DNA of 46,672 nt. It comes from Candidatus Ancillula hodotermitis. GTDB lineage: Bacteria > Actinomycetota > Actinomycetes > Actinomycetales > Bifidobacteriaceae. Where the stretch lies: assembly GCA_031262545.1 (NCBI GenBank), contig JAISHP010000154.1, positions 1-46,672 of the forward strand, given 5' to 3'. A program made the position numbers and the translations under genes. Position 1 is the stretch's first letter, and each line of letters starts with the position of its first letter. The notes below the pieces were generated by a model that did not search any database, was not told the origin of the DNA, and worked only from the letters and a program-made list of their open reading frames with translations. Positions 28,910-38,919 of the stretch are shown here, one piece after another.

Positions 28910-31329
28910 TATTTCCTCCTTTTCAAAGAACGTAAACTAAAATACAATTTAATTTTTGCCATAAAGCCCATTTGTTTAGCTAATTCTTTTTTAACAAAAT
29001 CAACCTTTTTCCAACTCTCATGTTCCGGTTTAATAGTATTTGCATTTTCAACAAACTCATCCACGACCGAATTACCCAATTTAGCTTCACCAAAAACTGC
29101 CAAATCAGCAGTATCTGCAATATTAATTATGGAAGTGATAATTTGCTCACTATTAATTAAATTATCGATCTTATTTGGTAAAAATTCATAAGATAACTCT
29201 TCAGCATATTCTACTCTTGTTGTTCCCTGATTTAAGCGGGTTGATCCTAAATCAATAAAAATATCAACTAGCTCATCCCAAGCAGAAACTGCCTTTTCTT
29301 CATCAAGTTTAACTTTTTTGCGATATTTAGTTCTAGCAAACTTAGCTAAAGGGATCAAACCAAATACACACAATACTATAAGTATTCCAAATAATATTAA
29401 TAATATAATTCTAAAGATTTCCCACAACTCAATTGAATTATTATTTGCCATTTTAGCAGAATCTGCATTTACAGTTACGTTAGTTTGGGGAGAAGCCTCA
29501 TTCGCTGAAGAATAATCAAGATTTTCTCTTTCAACTTGGGTAGTATAAGCTGGCGGCTTTGAATCTAATATTTTAGGAGGAATATGATTATCTATTCTCG
29601 GAGAAGTTTCAAATCCTTTCCAACTTCCATCTGACATTTGGACTTCAGTCCACATTGTCAAATCTTCACCTTTGACAACACCATCATCAGGAATATCAAA
29701 TCCCAAACTTACTCGAGAATTAAACCCTTTGTAGCGAGCTATCAAATAGGCAGCAACAGAAAATTGTTCTTCATCCCCCACTGCAAGACCACACGCAGAT
29801 TGCTTATTTTTTCTTGAACAATCAGGAGCATTTTCATTCAATCCACCAAAAATATCAGTATCAATATGAGCTATATTACTTCCGGTTTGAGATGCTGAAA
29901 AAATATAACTAGGATCCGGAAGCCAACTCTTTCCTTCTTTATCAGCAGAGGGTTTCAGTAGAGAGCGAGATAAATATGAATAATAATTTAAGTCTTCCAA
30001 AATCGCCTGCAAATCTTTAACTGATTGTCCTGGGTAATTCTTTTCTTCTTGTTTCATCCAAATATAAAATTGCGGAGCTTGTTTTTTGCTAATAAAATTA
30101 CTGAAATCATCAGCATTCCCCTTTGCATTACCCACATCAGACAAATCAAATAATTTAGATCCAGAATCAAATTTTATTTGATATTTTGCATTCGATATAT
30201 CACCTGTATCAAAAAAACTATTCTCATTTTCTGAGTAAAATAAATTTGTTGAATTTTTATACGTATTGTTATCTTTAAAATTTACACTTTGTGTCTCATC
30301 CGGAACAGGTAACCAATTATATGCATAATTTTCAAGATTTATAGTCAAAGAACTATTGCCATTAACGCCTACAATTTTCCCAGAGGTTTGATAAAAACTC
30401 GAATTTGAAGTCATATGAACTAAATCATAATTTAAAAAACTTGCAACTTTTAATTTTTTTGGCATAGTTCCTTTTAAATCAGAAACCTTAAATAACTCTT
30501 GTGTTCTTTTTCCGTTAGGATCTGTTTCCGTCTGATTGGCAAAATAGAGACGATAACTGTCTAGCTGACTTGAAACGGGCGGAACAATATTTTGTGGATT
30601 AATACGCAAATTTTTATAAATCTTTCCAGTTACTAGTGGTGAAGCAAAACTCGCTATTACAGAGAATATCACCAGAACGCAAATTCCAAAAGGTAAAGAA
30701 TGAATAAACTGAGTTTTTCCTTGTTTAATATCTGATTTTTCCGTAATTTTAGCCCTCTCAATTATTGATAAATAAATAACAGAAAGCACAAAATATATTC
30801 CACCAAGTATAAATGCCAGAATTTTTGTCGATCTCAAGCTTACCGATACGGAAAAGGCAAAAACAACAAAAGAAATTATAGGCAAAATATAATTATTGTT
30901 CTGACTATGAAAAAATTTCTTACTTTCTAAAGACATAACCAAAAAACTAGCAAAAAATACTACAAAATAAACAGGAATTAACAAACCATTAAATGTTCCG
31001 ATAGGGGGAGAAAAGGAAACCAACTGTTTCCATGAGAATATTGTTCCAGTCCCAATTCGAATTAATGAATCAATTGGCGATTGTAAAAAAGTTGGTAGAC
31101 ATGCCGGAATACACAAAATAGCATATGTAATTACTAATAGAAAGGCAAACACAATCGGTCCAAGTTTTTTCAATTTTTGATAGTATAACCAAGTAATTCC
31201 GGCACCCCCAAGAGAGCCAAGCAAAATAGTCAATACTAAATATGGTGTTTGATATAAATTCCAAAGACTAACAATTAACAAAACCCCTGTAAGAGCAGCA
31301 TAGATAATCTTTAATAAAATTAGTTTCAC
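28909..31329 (-). CDS. Transglutaminase-like membrane protein (TgpA-type)
   Basis: 806 aa; N-terminal multi-TM, core SACGLAVGDEEQFSVAAYLIARYKGFNSRVSLGF...DLTMWTEVQMSDGSWKGFETSP, C-terminal TM. Confidence 0.85.
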   Translation of the reverse strand: MKLILLKIIYAALTGVLLIVSLWNLYQTPYLVLTILLGSLGGAGITWLYYQKLKKLGPIVFAFLLVITYAILCIPACLPTFLQSPIDSLIRIGTGTIFSWKQLVSFSPPIGTFNGLLIPVYFVVFFASFLVMSLESKKFFHSQNNNYILPIISFVVFAFSVSVSLRSTKILAFILGGIYFVLSVIYLSIIERAKITEKSDIKQGKTQFIHSLPFGICVLVIFSVIASFASPLVTGKIYKNLRINPQNIVPPVSSQLDSYRLYFANQTETDPNGKRTQELFKVSDLKGTMPKKLKVASFLNYDLVHMTSNSSFYQTSGKIVGVNGNSSLTINLENYAYNWLPVPDETQSVNFKDNNTYKNSTNLFYSENENSFFDTGDISNAKYQIKFDSGSKLFDLSDVGNAKGNADDFSNFISKKQAPQFYIWMKQEEKNYPGQSVKDLQAILEDLNYYSYLSRSLLKPSADKEGKSWLPDPSYIFSASQTGSNIAHIDTDIFGGLNENAPDCSRKNKQSACGLAVGDEEQFSVAAYLIARYKGFNSRVSLGFDIPDDGVVKGEDLTMWTEVQMSDGSWKGFETSPRIDNHIPPKILDSKPPAYTTQVERENLDYSSANEASPQTNVTVNADSAKMANNNSIELWEIFRIILLILFGILIVLCVFGLIPLAKFARTKYRKKVKLDEEKAVSAWDELVDIFIDLGSTRLNQGTTRVEYAEELSYEFLPNKIDNLINSEQIITSIINIADTADLAVFGEAKLGNSVVDEFVENANTIKPEHESWKKVDFVKKELAKQMGFMAKIKLYFSLRSLKRRK

Positions 31330-32567
31330 TAGAGGACCTTCCTCAAAACGAATTCGCGAATATCTTGAGGCTCCGCTATTGTAACAATTGAAAACGCAGA
31401 ATTTCCTGAAGAGCGAGTAATCACATTGGGCTTGACCCCAACTTCAACCCGAACAGCACTAGTAACAACTCCAACAGGGAGATGAGCACTTGCTTTTTCA
31501 ACCATCTTTACATCAAGAATTGACCCACAACCGATAATAACAAAAGTTGCATCACTGTTCTCAGCGATATTTTCACAAGCCTCAACTATTGTAACAGAGT
31601 CAGTAGTTAACTTTACAGCAGTTAACTCATCTAAAAGTTGACGTGGAATTTTAGTTCCAATCTTTTTCACCTGAACTCTTTTAGCTGATAACTTTTTATT
31701 ACTTCCCCCAGAATTTTTCTGTTCTGTCGTATAAATTTCAACTTCTCTTTTGTCATAAAGGGCTTGAACACCGAGGGATGCAATAGCTGAAATAGCAGTT
31801 TCAAATTCATCATTTGAGGAATAATCATCAGGGTTAACGGATAAAACAATTGCAATTTTAGAACGTCTTGTTTCTTCAAACTGCTTCACCATCAATGTTC
31901 CGTATTTTGCGGTTGTTTTCCAGTGAATATTTTTTATTGGATCACCAGGAACATACTCACGTAAAGTTTGAAAAGGAATATCGGATTGTGTCAAAATCCG
32001 GCTTGCTTCCCCTTCTAAATCTTTAATTCTCCCAACCTCTGTTGAAGGAACCTGAACAGTTTGAGGGTGAACAAAAAATTTAACTTTACCTCCAAAATCT
32101 TTTTCAATTCTAACCATTCTTAAAGGGTCAGTTTTAACTAAAGAAGCTGGACCAATATCTACAACTTGTCTTTTATCACTTGGGAGAATAATATCCCGTT
32201 TATATTCTCTATTCTGCAAAAGAGGAGGAATTGAATAACTGTAATATTGCTCACCAACCTTAACTTCAATTGTTGTCCAAAAACTAGGTCGTGTTCCTGT
32301 ATTTTTAACAATCAATTTGCCAAGAGCTTTTTCTCCTACTACAACTCTAAGATTAGCAACGGAAAAACTTACTTCAAAATCAGAACTCCCGATGATGAAC
32401 AAAAGAGCAAATAAAAAGATAAATAACGCAGTAAAGAAAATAATTGAAAAAGACTGCCACCCTAAATTTAATGACAAAATCAGAGAAGCGACAATCAATA
32501 ACAAACAAAAACGGCCTGGAGGAAGAATAATTTTCCAAGCATTTTTAAATTTATCTTGCTTTAGCAT
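31329..32567 (-). CDS. DUF58 domain-containing protein
   Basis: Two N-terminal TM segments; LREYVPGDPIKNIHWKTTAKYGTLMVKQFEE is the DUF58 signature. Confidence 0.93.
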   Translation of the reverse strand: MLKQDKFKNAWKIILPPGRFCLLLIVASLILSLNLGWQSFSIIFFTALFIFLFALLFIIGSSDFEVSFSVANLRVVVGEKALGKLIVKNTGTRPSFWTTIEVKVGEQYYSYSIPPLLQNREYKRDIILPSDKRQVVDIGPASLVKTDPLRMVRIEKDFGGKVKFFVHPQTVQVPSTEVGRIKDLEGEASRILTQSDIPFQTLREYVPGDPIKNIHWKTTAKYGTLMVKQFEETRRSKIAIVLSVNPDDYSSNDEFETAISAIASLGVQALYDKREVEIYTTEQKNSGGSNKKLSAKRVQVKKIGTKIPRQLLDELTAVKLTTDSVTIVEACENIAENSDATFVIIGCGSILDVKMVEKASAHLPVGVVTSAVRVEVGVKPNVITRSSGNSAFSIVTIAEPQDIREFVLRKVL

Positions 32568-32584
32568 TTTGGAAATTGTAATTA

Positions 32585-33541
32585 TTATTTATTCGCAGTT
32601 GGAACAGAGACATCTAATAATATCTGATTAATTACAGCTTCTGGAGTAATGCCATCAAATTCAGCCTCAGCCTCAAGAATTAACCTGTGCCCAAGAACAA
32701 CAACTGCTAATTCTTTAACATCATCTGGTGTTACAAAATTTCTACCAACAGAAGCAGCCCAGACTTTAGCAACTTTAGCTAATGAAATACCACCTCTAAT
32801 TGAAGAACCAAATTTAACTTGGGTTGCAGCCCTAGTTGCCTCAACAAGACGAATAATATAATCAGAAACTGATGGATCCATATAATTATTCTCCGCAATA
32901 TTTTGCATCTTAACAATATCATCAGTCTTGACTACCTGTTTAGCCGAATGTGTTTTTAAAGTTCCATCAATAATTTGTACAGAAGTTTGATGATCAGTAT
33001 ATCCAATTGATGTTTTCATCAAAAATCTATCCAGTTGAGCTTCAGGTAGACGGTATGTTCCAGCTTGTTCAACAGGATTTTGAGTAGCTATAACCAAAAA
33101 TGGGCTGGGAACTTCTCTAGTAATTCCATCAACAGTAACTTTACCTTCTTCCATAACCTCAAGTAGAGCAGACTGTGTTTTTGGTGACGCTCTGTTAATT
33201 TCATCTGCTAAAACAATATTGGCGAATACTGGACCTTGGTGAAAAACAAACTCTTTATTTTTTTGATCATAAACCGAAATTCCAGTAATATCACTAGGAA
33301 GCAAATCTGGTGTAAACTGTACACGAGTATTTTCCCCACCAATTGTTTTAGAAAGAATTCTTGCTAAAGCTGTTTTCCCAGTTCCAGGAACATCTTCAAG
33401 CAAGATATGCCCCCCCGCCACAATTGAAGATAAGATGTGTTTAACTGCTACCGGTTTACCAATAAACTCTTGCTCAATATTTGTCACAATTTTCTGAAAA
33501 GTCTCACTAAACCATTTTATATCTTTTTCACTCGCCGCCAC
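32585..33541 (-). CDS. MoxR family AAA+ ATPase
   Basis: GGHILLEDVPGTGKTALARIL, RVQFTPDLLPSDITG, ANIVLADEINRASPKTQSALLEVMEE, VIATQNPVEQAGTYRLPEAQLDRF. Confidence 0.96.
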   Translation of the reverse strand: MAASEKDIKWFSETFQKIVTNIEQEFIGKPVAVKHILSSIVAGGHILLEDVPGTGKTALARILSKTIGGENTRVQFTPDLLPSDITGISVYDQKNKEFVFHQGPVFANIVLADEINRASPKTQSALLEVMEEGKVTVDGITREVPSPFLVIATQNPVEQAGTYRLPEAQLDRFLMKTSIGYTDHQTSVQIIDGTLKTHSAKQVVKTDDIVKMQNIAENNYMDPSVSDYIIRLVEATRAATQVKFGSSIRGGISLAKVAKVWAASVGRNFVTPDDVKELAVVVLGHRLILEAEAEFDGITPEAVINQILLDVSVPTANK

Positions 33542-33668
33542 TATTCCCTAATTCCTTTCTTTTTAAATATTATAAACTTAATCCTTTTAATCTGATCCAC
33601 TACTACGATATAAACACTGACTTGAATATTCTGCTAATATCATTTGATAATGATTAAAATCAGATTCC

Positions 33669-35486
33669 TTATTCAGCTTTTACTAGATCTGAGCGAACCC
33701 AACCTACTTCATGTGCAGCATCTGTAACTTTTATCCAAGTTGAGCCATCAACTGTTTGAGACTCATTAGCAGAGGTTAGTTTTACCGAAGTGTCACCTGC
33801 TTTAATATAAAGAAGAATATTATAGTCAGAATCTCCAACATTTTCTTCCTTGCAAGTTCCAGCTGGTGCGTTAGGCGAAGTCCGAATACAAATATCAGAA
33901 TTAGATTCATTTGTAACATAAACTGTAGTCTTCTTTTGATTTGAATCAGCTGGTGCTTGACCGTGCAAAGTTGTAATATCAATTCCATCATGCCAAATTT
34001 GCATCATATTATTACTAATTTTTATTTCAAAGTCCCCATCACTTGTTGAAGTATCGGAAGAAATTGTATAATCACTCGTCTCGTCATATGAATATGTATT
34101 ATCACCAAACCAAGAATCGCTTGTATAAGTGTAATGCAAAACAGCTAATCCTTGATCAAACGTTAATGCAATTCCATTATCACTTATATTAACTTCTGCA
34201 TTTGGTTGTCTGTTGATTGTCCAGTAGAAATTTGAATAATCTGAATCAGAGTAATCCGAAGTCGAGCTAAATGGACAGCCATCAGGAGTAATTGCACTTT
34301 TTACAGATGCACAATAATTCATAAAATCAGTTAAATGAATTTTAGCAGCATTCTCCGCTACTGTTTCATTCAATTTAACATCACTTGATTCAATTGTCCA
34401 TTCATTTGAATTTGCAGTTACAGTGAATTTTTTATCGTCCATAGTGTAATATTTACTTTTTTCCATTGAAACGACATATTTACCAGGAAAAAGGTAAAAT
34501 TCATCCATTGCAGCTGGAATTTTTGTTCCATTCAGAAGTAATGAATTAACTCCGCTAGGTGAATTGAACTTAACATATTGCCCAACACCCTCTTGAAGTT
34601 GCCAATCTTTAAATATTAAAAACTTTGATTTTGCAACTAAATTCACATCAAAAGATTCAGTAACACCATCAATTTTACCTATGAATGTCAAAACTGCATT
34701 ATTTTTATTAACTGACTTTTGTTCAACAGTAATTCCTAGAAATTCAGCCCCCTTATCAAGAGAAATAGATTTAGTAAAATCTGTCACCTGCTTTTGAATA
34801 TTTGGATCAGATAAAGACAAGGCTTTATTATAATCACCGTCATTTAAAGCATTAACATATTCTGTCACAGCATTTTTAGGATTCCATACAGCCTTATCCA
34901 ATATAAAGTAAGCAGAAATTAACGCTACTATCAAAACTACTATAGCAATAATAATTCCTACAATTAAATGAACTTTCTTCTTTGACATAGGTGTTCTCGG
35001 CACATTTTGAACTGCCACTTGTCCATTTTGATTTGGAACAATATCTGTTCCTGGTGTTTGAACAACTATATTTTCAGAAGTGGCATTAACTAAATCTGTT
35101 CCTGAATTCGAATTTATCTCAGAATTATTTTTTACTTTTTGAAATTCGCTCTTACTAATTGAAGAAGTTGCAAGAATTTGTGCCGCTTCATCAAAAATCG
35201 GATCAACAATATCAACATCAATTGAACGAACATTTTCTTTATTTAAATCAATTTCATCCAAATCTGATTCAGAATGGGCTGGGATTCTAACATCAGAAAT
35301 TGCTAGAGTAAATTTAGTTTTCCCAAAAATTTTAACTGGATTTCCTTTTTCATTTTTAGCTATCCCCTGGAGATTGAAACCAATTAAATCCTTATCTGTG
35401 CCATTTTTTATTTTACCAGTTATAGCAATATTGCCATTTTCTATTTTTTTAAGAACAATATTTTCCAACTCAACTTTATCAGTCAT
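33669..35486 (-). CDS. FxLYD-like N-terminus, TM, DUF4878/TcaA-like middle, C-terminal SH3-like domain
   Basis: 605 aa; N-terminus nearly identical to the 20662 product; PKNAVTEYVNALNDGDYNKALSLSDPN; C-terminal NILLYIKAGDTSVKL...TWIKVTDAAHEVGWVRSDLV. Confidence 0.75.
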   Translation of the reverse strand: MTDKVELENIVLKKIENGNIAITGKIKNGTDKDLIGFNLQGIAKNEKGNPVKIFGKTKFTLAISDVRIPAHSESDLDEIDLNKENVRSIDVDIVDPIFDEAAQILATSSISKSEFQKVKNNSEINSNSGTDLVNATSENIVVQTPGTDIVPNQNGQVAVQNVPRTPMSKKKVHLIVGIIIAIVVLIVALISAYFILDKAVWNPKNAVTEYVNALNDGDYNKALSLSDPNIQKQVTDFTKSISLDKGAEFLGITVEQKSVNKNNAVLTFIGKIDGVTESFDVNLVAKSKFLIFKDWQLQEGVGQYVKFNSPSGVNSLLLNGTKIPAAMDEFYLFPGKYVVSMEKSKYYTMDDKKFTVTANSNEWTIESSDVKLNETVAENAAKIHLTDFMNYCASVKSAITPDGCPFSSTSDYSDSDYSNFYWTINRQPNAEVNISDNGIALTFDQGLAVLHYTYTSDSWFGDNTYSYDETSDYTISSDTSTSDGDFEIKISNNMMQIWHDGIDITTLHGQAPADSNQKKTTVYVTNESNSDICIRTSPNAPAGTCKEENVGDSDYNILLYIKAGDTSVKLTSANESQTVDGSTWIKVTDAAHEVGWVRSDLVKAE

Positions 35487-35527
35487 CTTCCAGATCCTTT
35501 CTAATAATAATTGCCTATTTAACTATT

Positions 35528-36220
35528 TTAACGATCCCATCTTGAACCAGCTGGATCAGCTTTTTGAATCATCAAATATCCAATTAATAACCAACCAACC
35601 AAAGCGGCACTTGGAATCAACAAAAATATCCAAGGAATAACTGCTAAAACACCAGTTCTATTTATGTCATGCAATCTGCGAATACAAACAGCAATGCTTG
35701 GAACGATTAAAGCTAAATCAGCAACTATATCTATAATTACAAATACTTTTATTGCTGTAACTGAACCCGCCAAACTACTAACTCCCAATCCGAATGAACT
35801 GGCATACTCCGGTGCAAACAAAGATATCAAGTCTTGTGGATTACTAAATAAAGAGCTAAAAGAAAAGAAAGCGATAATAGCAGCAACTCCTAGAAACAGT
35901 GCATTTACCAAGAACACAAACAAAGCCCACCAAAAAAATTCATTTACAGAAGCTCTACCATGAAAAGTTACATACTTTTTAAATCCATTTCCAATTGCTG
36001 TTCCAAAACTTGCAAAAACATTAGGTTGGTCACTAATAGGATTATATTGTGTTTGTTGCTGAAAACCATTTTGATTTATAGGCTGATTAACCTGAACCAT
36101 CTGAGGTTGTTGAACTGTCTGCTGTGGTTGTTGAGTTGCTTGCGCCCCACCGAATCCAAAACCTGAATTATTATTTTGCTTATTTGTATCTTCCTCAGAT
36201 ACGAAAGTTGCAGTTGCCAT
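35528..36220 (-). CDS. DUF805 family membrane protein with Gln-rich N-terminal tail
   Basis: FHGRASVNEFFWWALFVFLVNALF and RRLHDINRTG are DUF805 hallmarks; N-terminal tail NNSGFGFGGAQATQQPQQ. Confidence 0.88.
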   Translation of the reverse strand: MATATFVSEEDTNKQNNNSGFGFGGAQATQQPQQTVQQPQMVQVNQPINQNGFQQQTQYNPISDQPNVFASFGTAIGNGFKKYVTFHGRASVNEFFWWALFVFLVNALFLGVAAIIAFFSFSSLFSNPQDLISLFAPEYASSFGLGVSSLAGSVTAIKVFVIIDIVADLALIVPSIAVCIRRLHDINRTGVLAVIPWIFLLIPSAALVGWLLIGYLMIQKADPAGSRWDR

Positions 36221-36254
36221 TTTTCCTCCTTACTTAAAAATACCTTAAAATAGA

Positions 36255-36263
36255 TTATACACC
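36255..36263 (-). promoter_or_regulatory. Candidate promoter of the DUF805 gene sharing the GGTGTATAA core
   Basis: Minus strand TTGTAT-N17-TATAAT (TTGTATTTAGAGGTTATAGGGTGTATAAT) just upstream of start 36220. Confidence 0.4.
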
Positions 36264-36402
36264 CTATAACCTCTAAATACAAGCCGAATTGACAATACTT
36301 AAACGACTTTTCAAAATGAAACCCCTTATTTTTTATTGACACTATTTACTATGCTAGAAATTTCTTTTTTCCAGCCTACTTTCGTTGTTTTTATAATCTA
36401 AG

Positions 36403-37533
36403 TTAAATTAATACTTCGTAAAAATTATCACGATTTAAAATTTTTGCAATTTTAGGATTGTATGTTTCTAAAAATAGTTTTGGGATTTTACCTTTTGCTT
36501 TAGGATTCCATTTAAATTCATAAGCCACGATTTTCCCATTTTTATCTTCAACATAATCAACCTCTTGCCCATCTTTTGTTCTCCAAAAATACCCTGGGAA
36601 TAAAAATGACAAATCTTCATTTGTTTTTATCAATTCAGCAATAACGAAATTCTCAAATAATTCTCCTATATCAGATCTTATATTTATATTTTCAAAATTG
36701 CCAAGTAAAGAGTTTCGTATTCCTACATCGTAAAAATAATATTTTTCACTCATTTTAAGTTCATTTCGTAAATTTTGACTATAAGTACCTAGTCTAAAAA
36801 TTATAAACGCCTGCTCTAAAAATGTCAAATATCTTTCAACTGTTTTTCGATCCAAACTCAATAACTGTGATAATTCAGAAATGTTTACTTGTGAACCAAC
36901 TTGATGAGCAAGGGCAACTAATAATTTTATTAAAGCAGTTGGTTTTTTAATATTTTCCCATTTAAATATATCTTTATAAAGATTATCATTTGCAATTTCT
37001 CTTAAAATCAATTTTTCTTTACCTGGATTGTTTATTACATCAGGATAATAGCCATATAAAAGTCTATTATTTAACATTCTTTTTTCAGTTAATAAATCTG
37101 TATGCTTTACCATCTCTTTAAAAGTCACAGGAAACATTTTTAATTCCCATTTTCTTCCTGTCATTGGCTCATTTATTTTGTTAGACAAATCAAAAGAACT
37201 TGACCCAGTCGCTATTATCTGATATTCGTTTCCCAAATTATCTTGTAAAATTTTTAGTTTTAAACCGATATTTTCAATGCGTTGTGCCTCATCTACAATT
37301 AACACTTTCTTATTATTTAAATAATTTTTAAATGTTTGAATATTTTCGTTATCAAAATTTGATTGAACATCCCCATCATCCCCATTTAGCCATAGAACAT
37401 CATTTCTTTGCGAAAAAATATTATTAAGTAATGTCGTTTTTCCAACTTGCCTTGGACCCATTATTACAATCGCTTTTCCAAGATCTATAAATTCTTTAAT
37501 TTTGTAACCGATTTCTCTTTCTATGATCTTCAT
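36403..37533 (-). CDS. AAA_14/DUF4143 family ATPase
   Basis: AIVIMGPRQVGKTTLLNNIF, VLIVDEAQRIENIGLKLKIL, GRKWELKMFPVTFKEM, DUF4143-like C-terminus. Start revised to ATG 37533 (MKIIEREIGYK); the upstream part of the ORF is a tandem DNA repeat. Confidence 0.85.
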   Translation of the reverse strand: MKIIEREIGYKIKEFIDLGKAIVIMGPRQVGKTTLLNNIFSQRNDVLWLNGDDGDVQSNFDNENIQTFKNYLNNKKVLIVDEAQRIENIGLKLKILQDNLGNEYQIIATGSSSFDLSNKINEPMTGRKWELKMFPVTFKEMVKHTDLLTEKRMLNNRLLYGYYPDVINNPGKEKLILREIANDNLYKDIFKWENIKKPTALIKLLVALAHQVGSQVNISELSQLLSLDRKTVERYLTFLEQAFIIFRLGTYSQNLRNELKMSEKYYFYDVGIRNSLLGNFENINIRSDIGELFENFVIAELIKTNEDLSFLFPGYFWRTKDGQEVDYVEDKNGKIVAYEFKWNPKAKGKIPKLFLETYNPKIAKILNRDNFYEVLI

Positions 37534-37550
37534 AATTATATTATATATTG

Positions 37551-37610
37551 TTTTAGGACTTAAGTCACAAAATAGTTCGACTATTTTAGGACTTAAGTCA
37601 CAAAATAGTT
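37551..37610. repeat. Two tandem 27-nt palindromic repeats, 33-nt period
   Basis: TTTTAGGACTTAAGTCACAAAATAGTT at 37551-37577 and 37584-37610; each contains the palindrome GACTTAAGTC flanked by TTTT/AAAA. Confidence 0.9.
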
Positions 37611-37872
37611 GATTCAAAAAACATAAAATTTATATTACCCCTTACTAATTTCTAATGCAGATTTTACAATGATTGTGTTCCAACGATAGTATTTACACCA
37701 CGAGTGGGGACACAATTCAAAATCGCATACCACTTACACAAGATTCTTACAAAAAGCTTATTTATATCCTTATTTTATCACTGTTTTCGTGAGATAATAT
37801 ATTAAGTATTTATAAGATATTTTGTATAAAAATACTTAAATTTGTAATTAATAATGAGAAAGTGTAGGGGTT

Positions 37873-38895
37873 ATGGTTGTTAAGTATTTCAAATGCTTAC
37901 GTAAGTGGCTTGTTTCTACACTTTTAATTGCAATTGGGATTGCAGCTATAACGTTCGGATACCTGTATAAACAAGATACTTCTGAACAAGGAATATATTC
38001 TGCAAGTTCTCGAATGGTTCTTTACCCAAATCAGAAGGCGATGTCAGACAAAAGCGACATTGAAAACGATAAAGATACCCCGCCTAATGGTTTAGACGAT
38101 GATATTCAAGTTACACAATCAAATATCGAATCTCAAATGACTAATATTATTGAGCTAGTCACTTCAGACGAAGTTATGGAAAAAGTAATTAAAAATTTAG
38201 ATTTAGATCTCACTCCTCAGGAACTTTCTAATGAAATTTCTGCGATCAATGAAAGTTCATCAATACTTGTTATCTCTGCTTCTAATTCGGTTCCCGAAGA
38301 TGCTGCAAAAATCGCCAATGAAACCGCAACTGTTTTCAAAAATTACTTAGAAACAACTGGTATGTTTAATTACAAATCAGATGGCAAAGATGCTGTTTTC
38401 TTTTTGACCGCAACAATTACTAAACAAGCCAAAGCCCCAACTCCTACTGCAGTTTCTAAAAGCCACTATCTATTTTTCGTTTTTGAAGCCATCTTTGTTG
38501 GTATAGCTTTAGCCCTTACTTTTGATTTTATTCGGATGATGGCTGTTACTTCTATCAAAGAAAATCTTACAGATGATAACAGCGCTACTCAAGGTGAGCA
38601 TTTTGCAAGCCCTTCAGCAAAGACAGAATCTACAAAGATAGACTCCGAGCCAAGAAAGCGGTCAAGAAGGCATTCTGATTTTCCACAGTCAATACCTCCT
38701 TCAATCCCAGTTCAAACAGACAGCCTTCCGAATACAGACAACCTACCTGATGCCGTTGAAGTTGACAATCAATTAAAAAATTCAATTAAACCATTGATTC
38801 CTACTCAAAAGATTGATAGTAACGATGAAAAAACTGAACTTATGTCTCGTGAAGCTGTTAAAGATGCAATAGCAACAGCACTTACTAAAGAGTAA
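37873..38895 (+). CDS. Wzz/capsular polysaccharide chain-length-determinant-like membrane protein
   Basis: Two TM segments flanking an extracytoplasmic domain with YSASSRMVLYPNQ...VTQSNIESQMTNIIELVTSDEVMEKVIKNLDLDLTPQELSNEISA...AAKIANETATVFKNYL; cytoplasmic tail. Confidence 0.75.
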   Translation: MVVKYFKCLRKWLVSTLLIAIGIAAITFGYLYKQDTSEQGIYSASSRMVLYPNQKAMSDKSDIENDKDTPPNGLDDDIQVTQSNIESQMTNIIELVTSDEVMEKVIKNLDLDLTPQELSNEISAINESSSILVISASNSVPEDAAKIANETATVFKNYLETTGMFNYKSDGKDAVFFLTATITKQAKAPTPTAVSKSHYLFFVFEAIFVGIALALTFDFIRMMAVTSIKENLTDDNSATQGEHFASPSAKTESTKIDSEPRKRSRRHSDFPQSIPPSIPVQTDSLPNTDNLPDAVEVDNQLKNSIKPLIPTQKIDSNDEKTELMSREAVKDAIATALTKE

Positions 38896-38919
38896 TCAAA
38901 TTAGATAAATTTTTTATAA

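Noticed and set aside
37551-37610. CRISPR array
   Set aside because: Only two repeats with 6-nt spacing and no cas genes in the window.
37534-37617. N-terminal extension MNQLFCDLSPKIVELFCDLSPKTIYNII of the ATPase ORF
   Set aside because: Encoded by tandem palindromic DNA repeats upstream of a normal family start; more likely non-coding.
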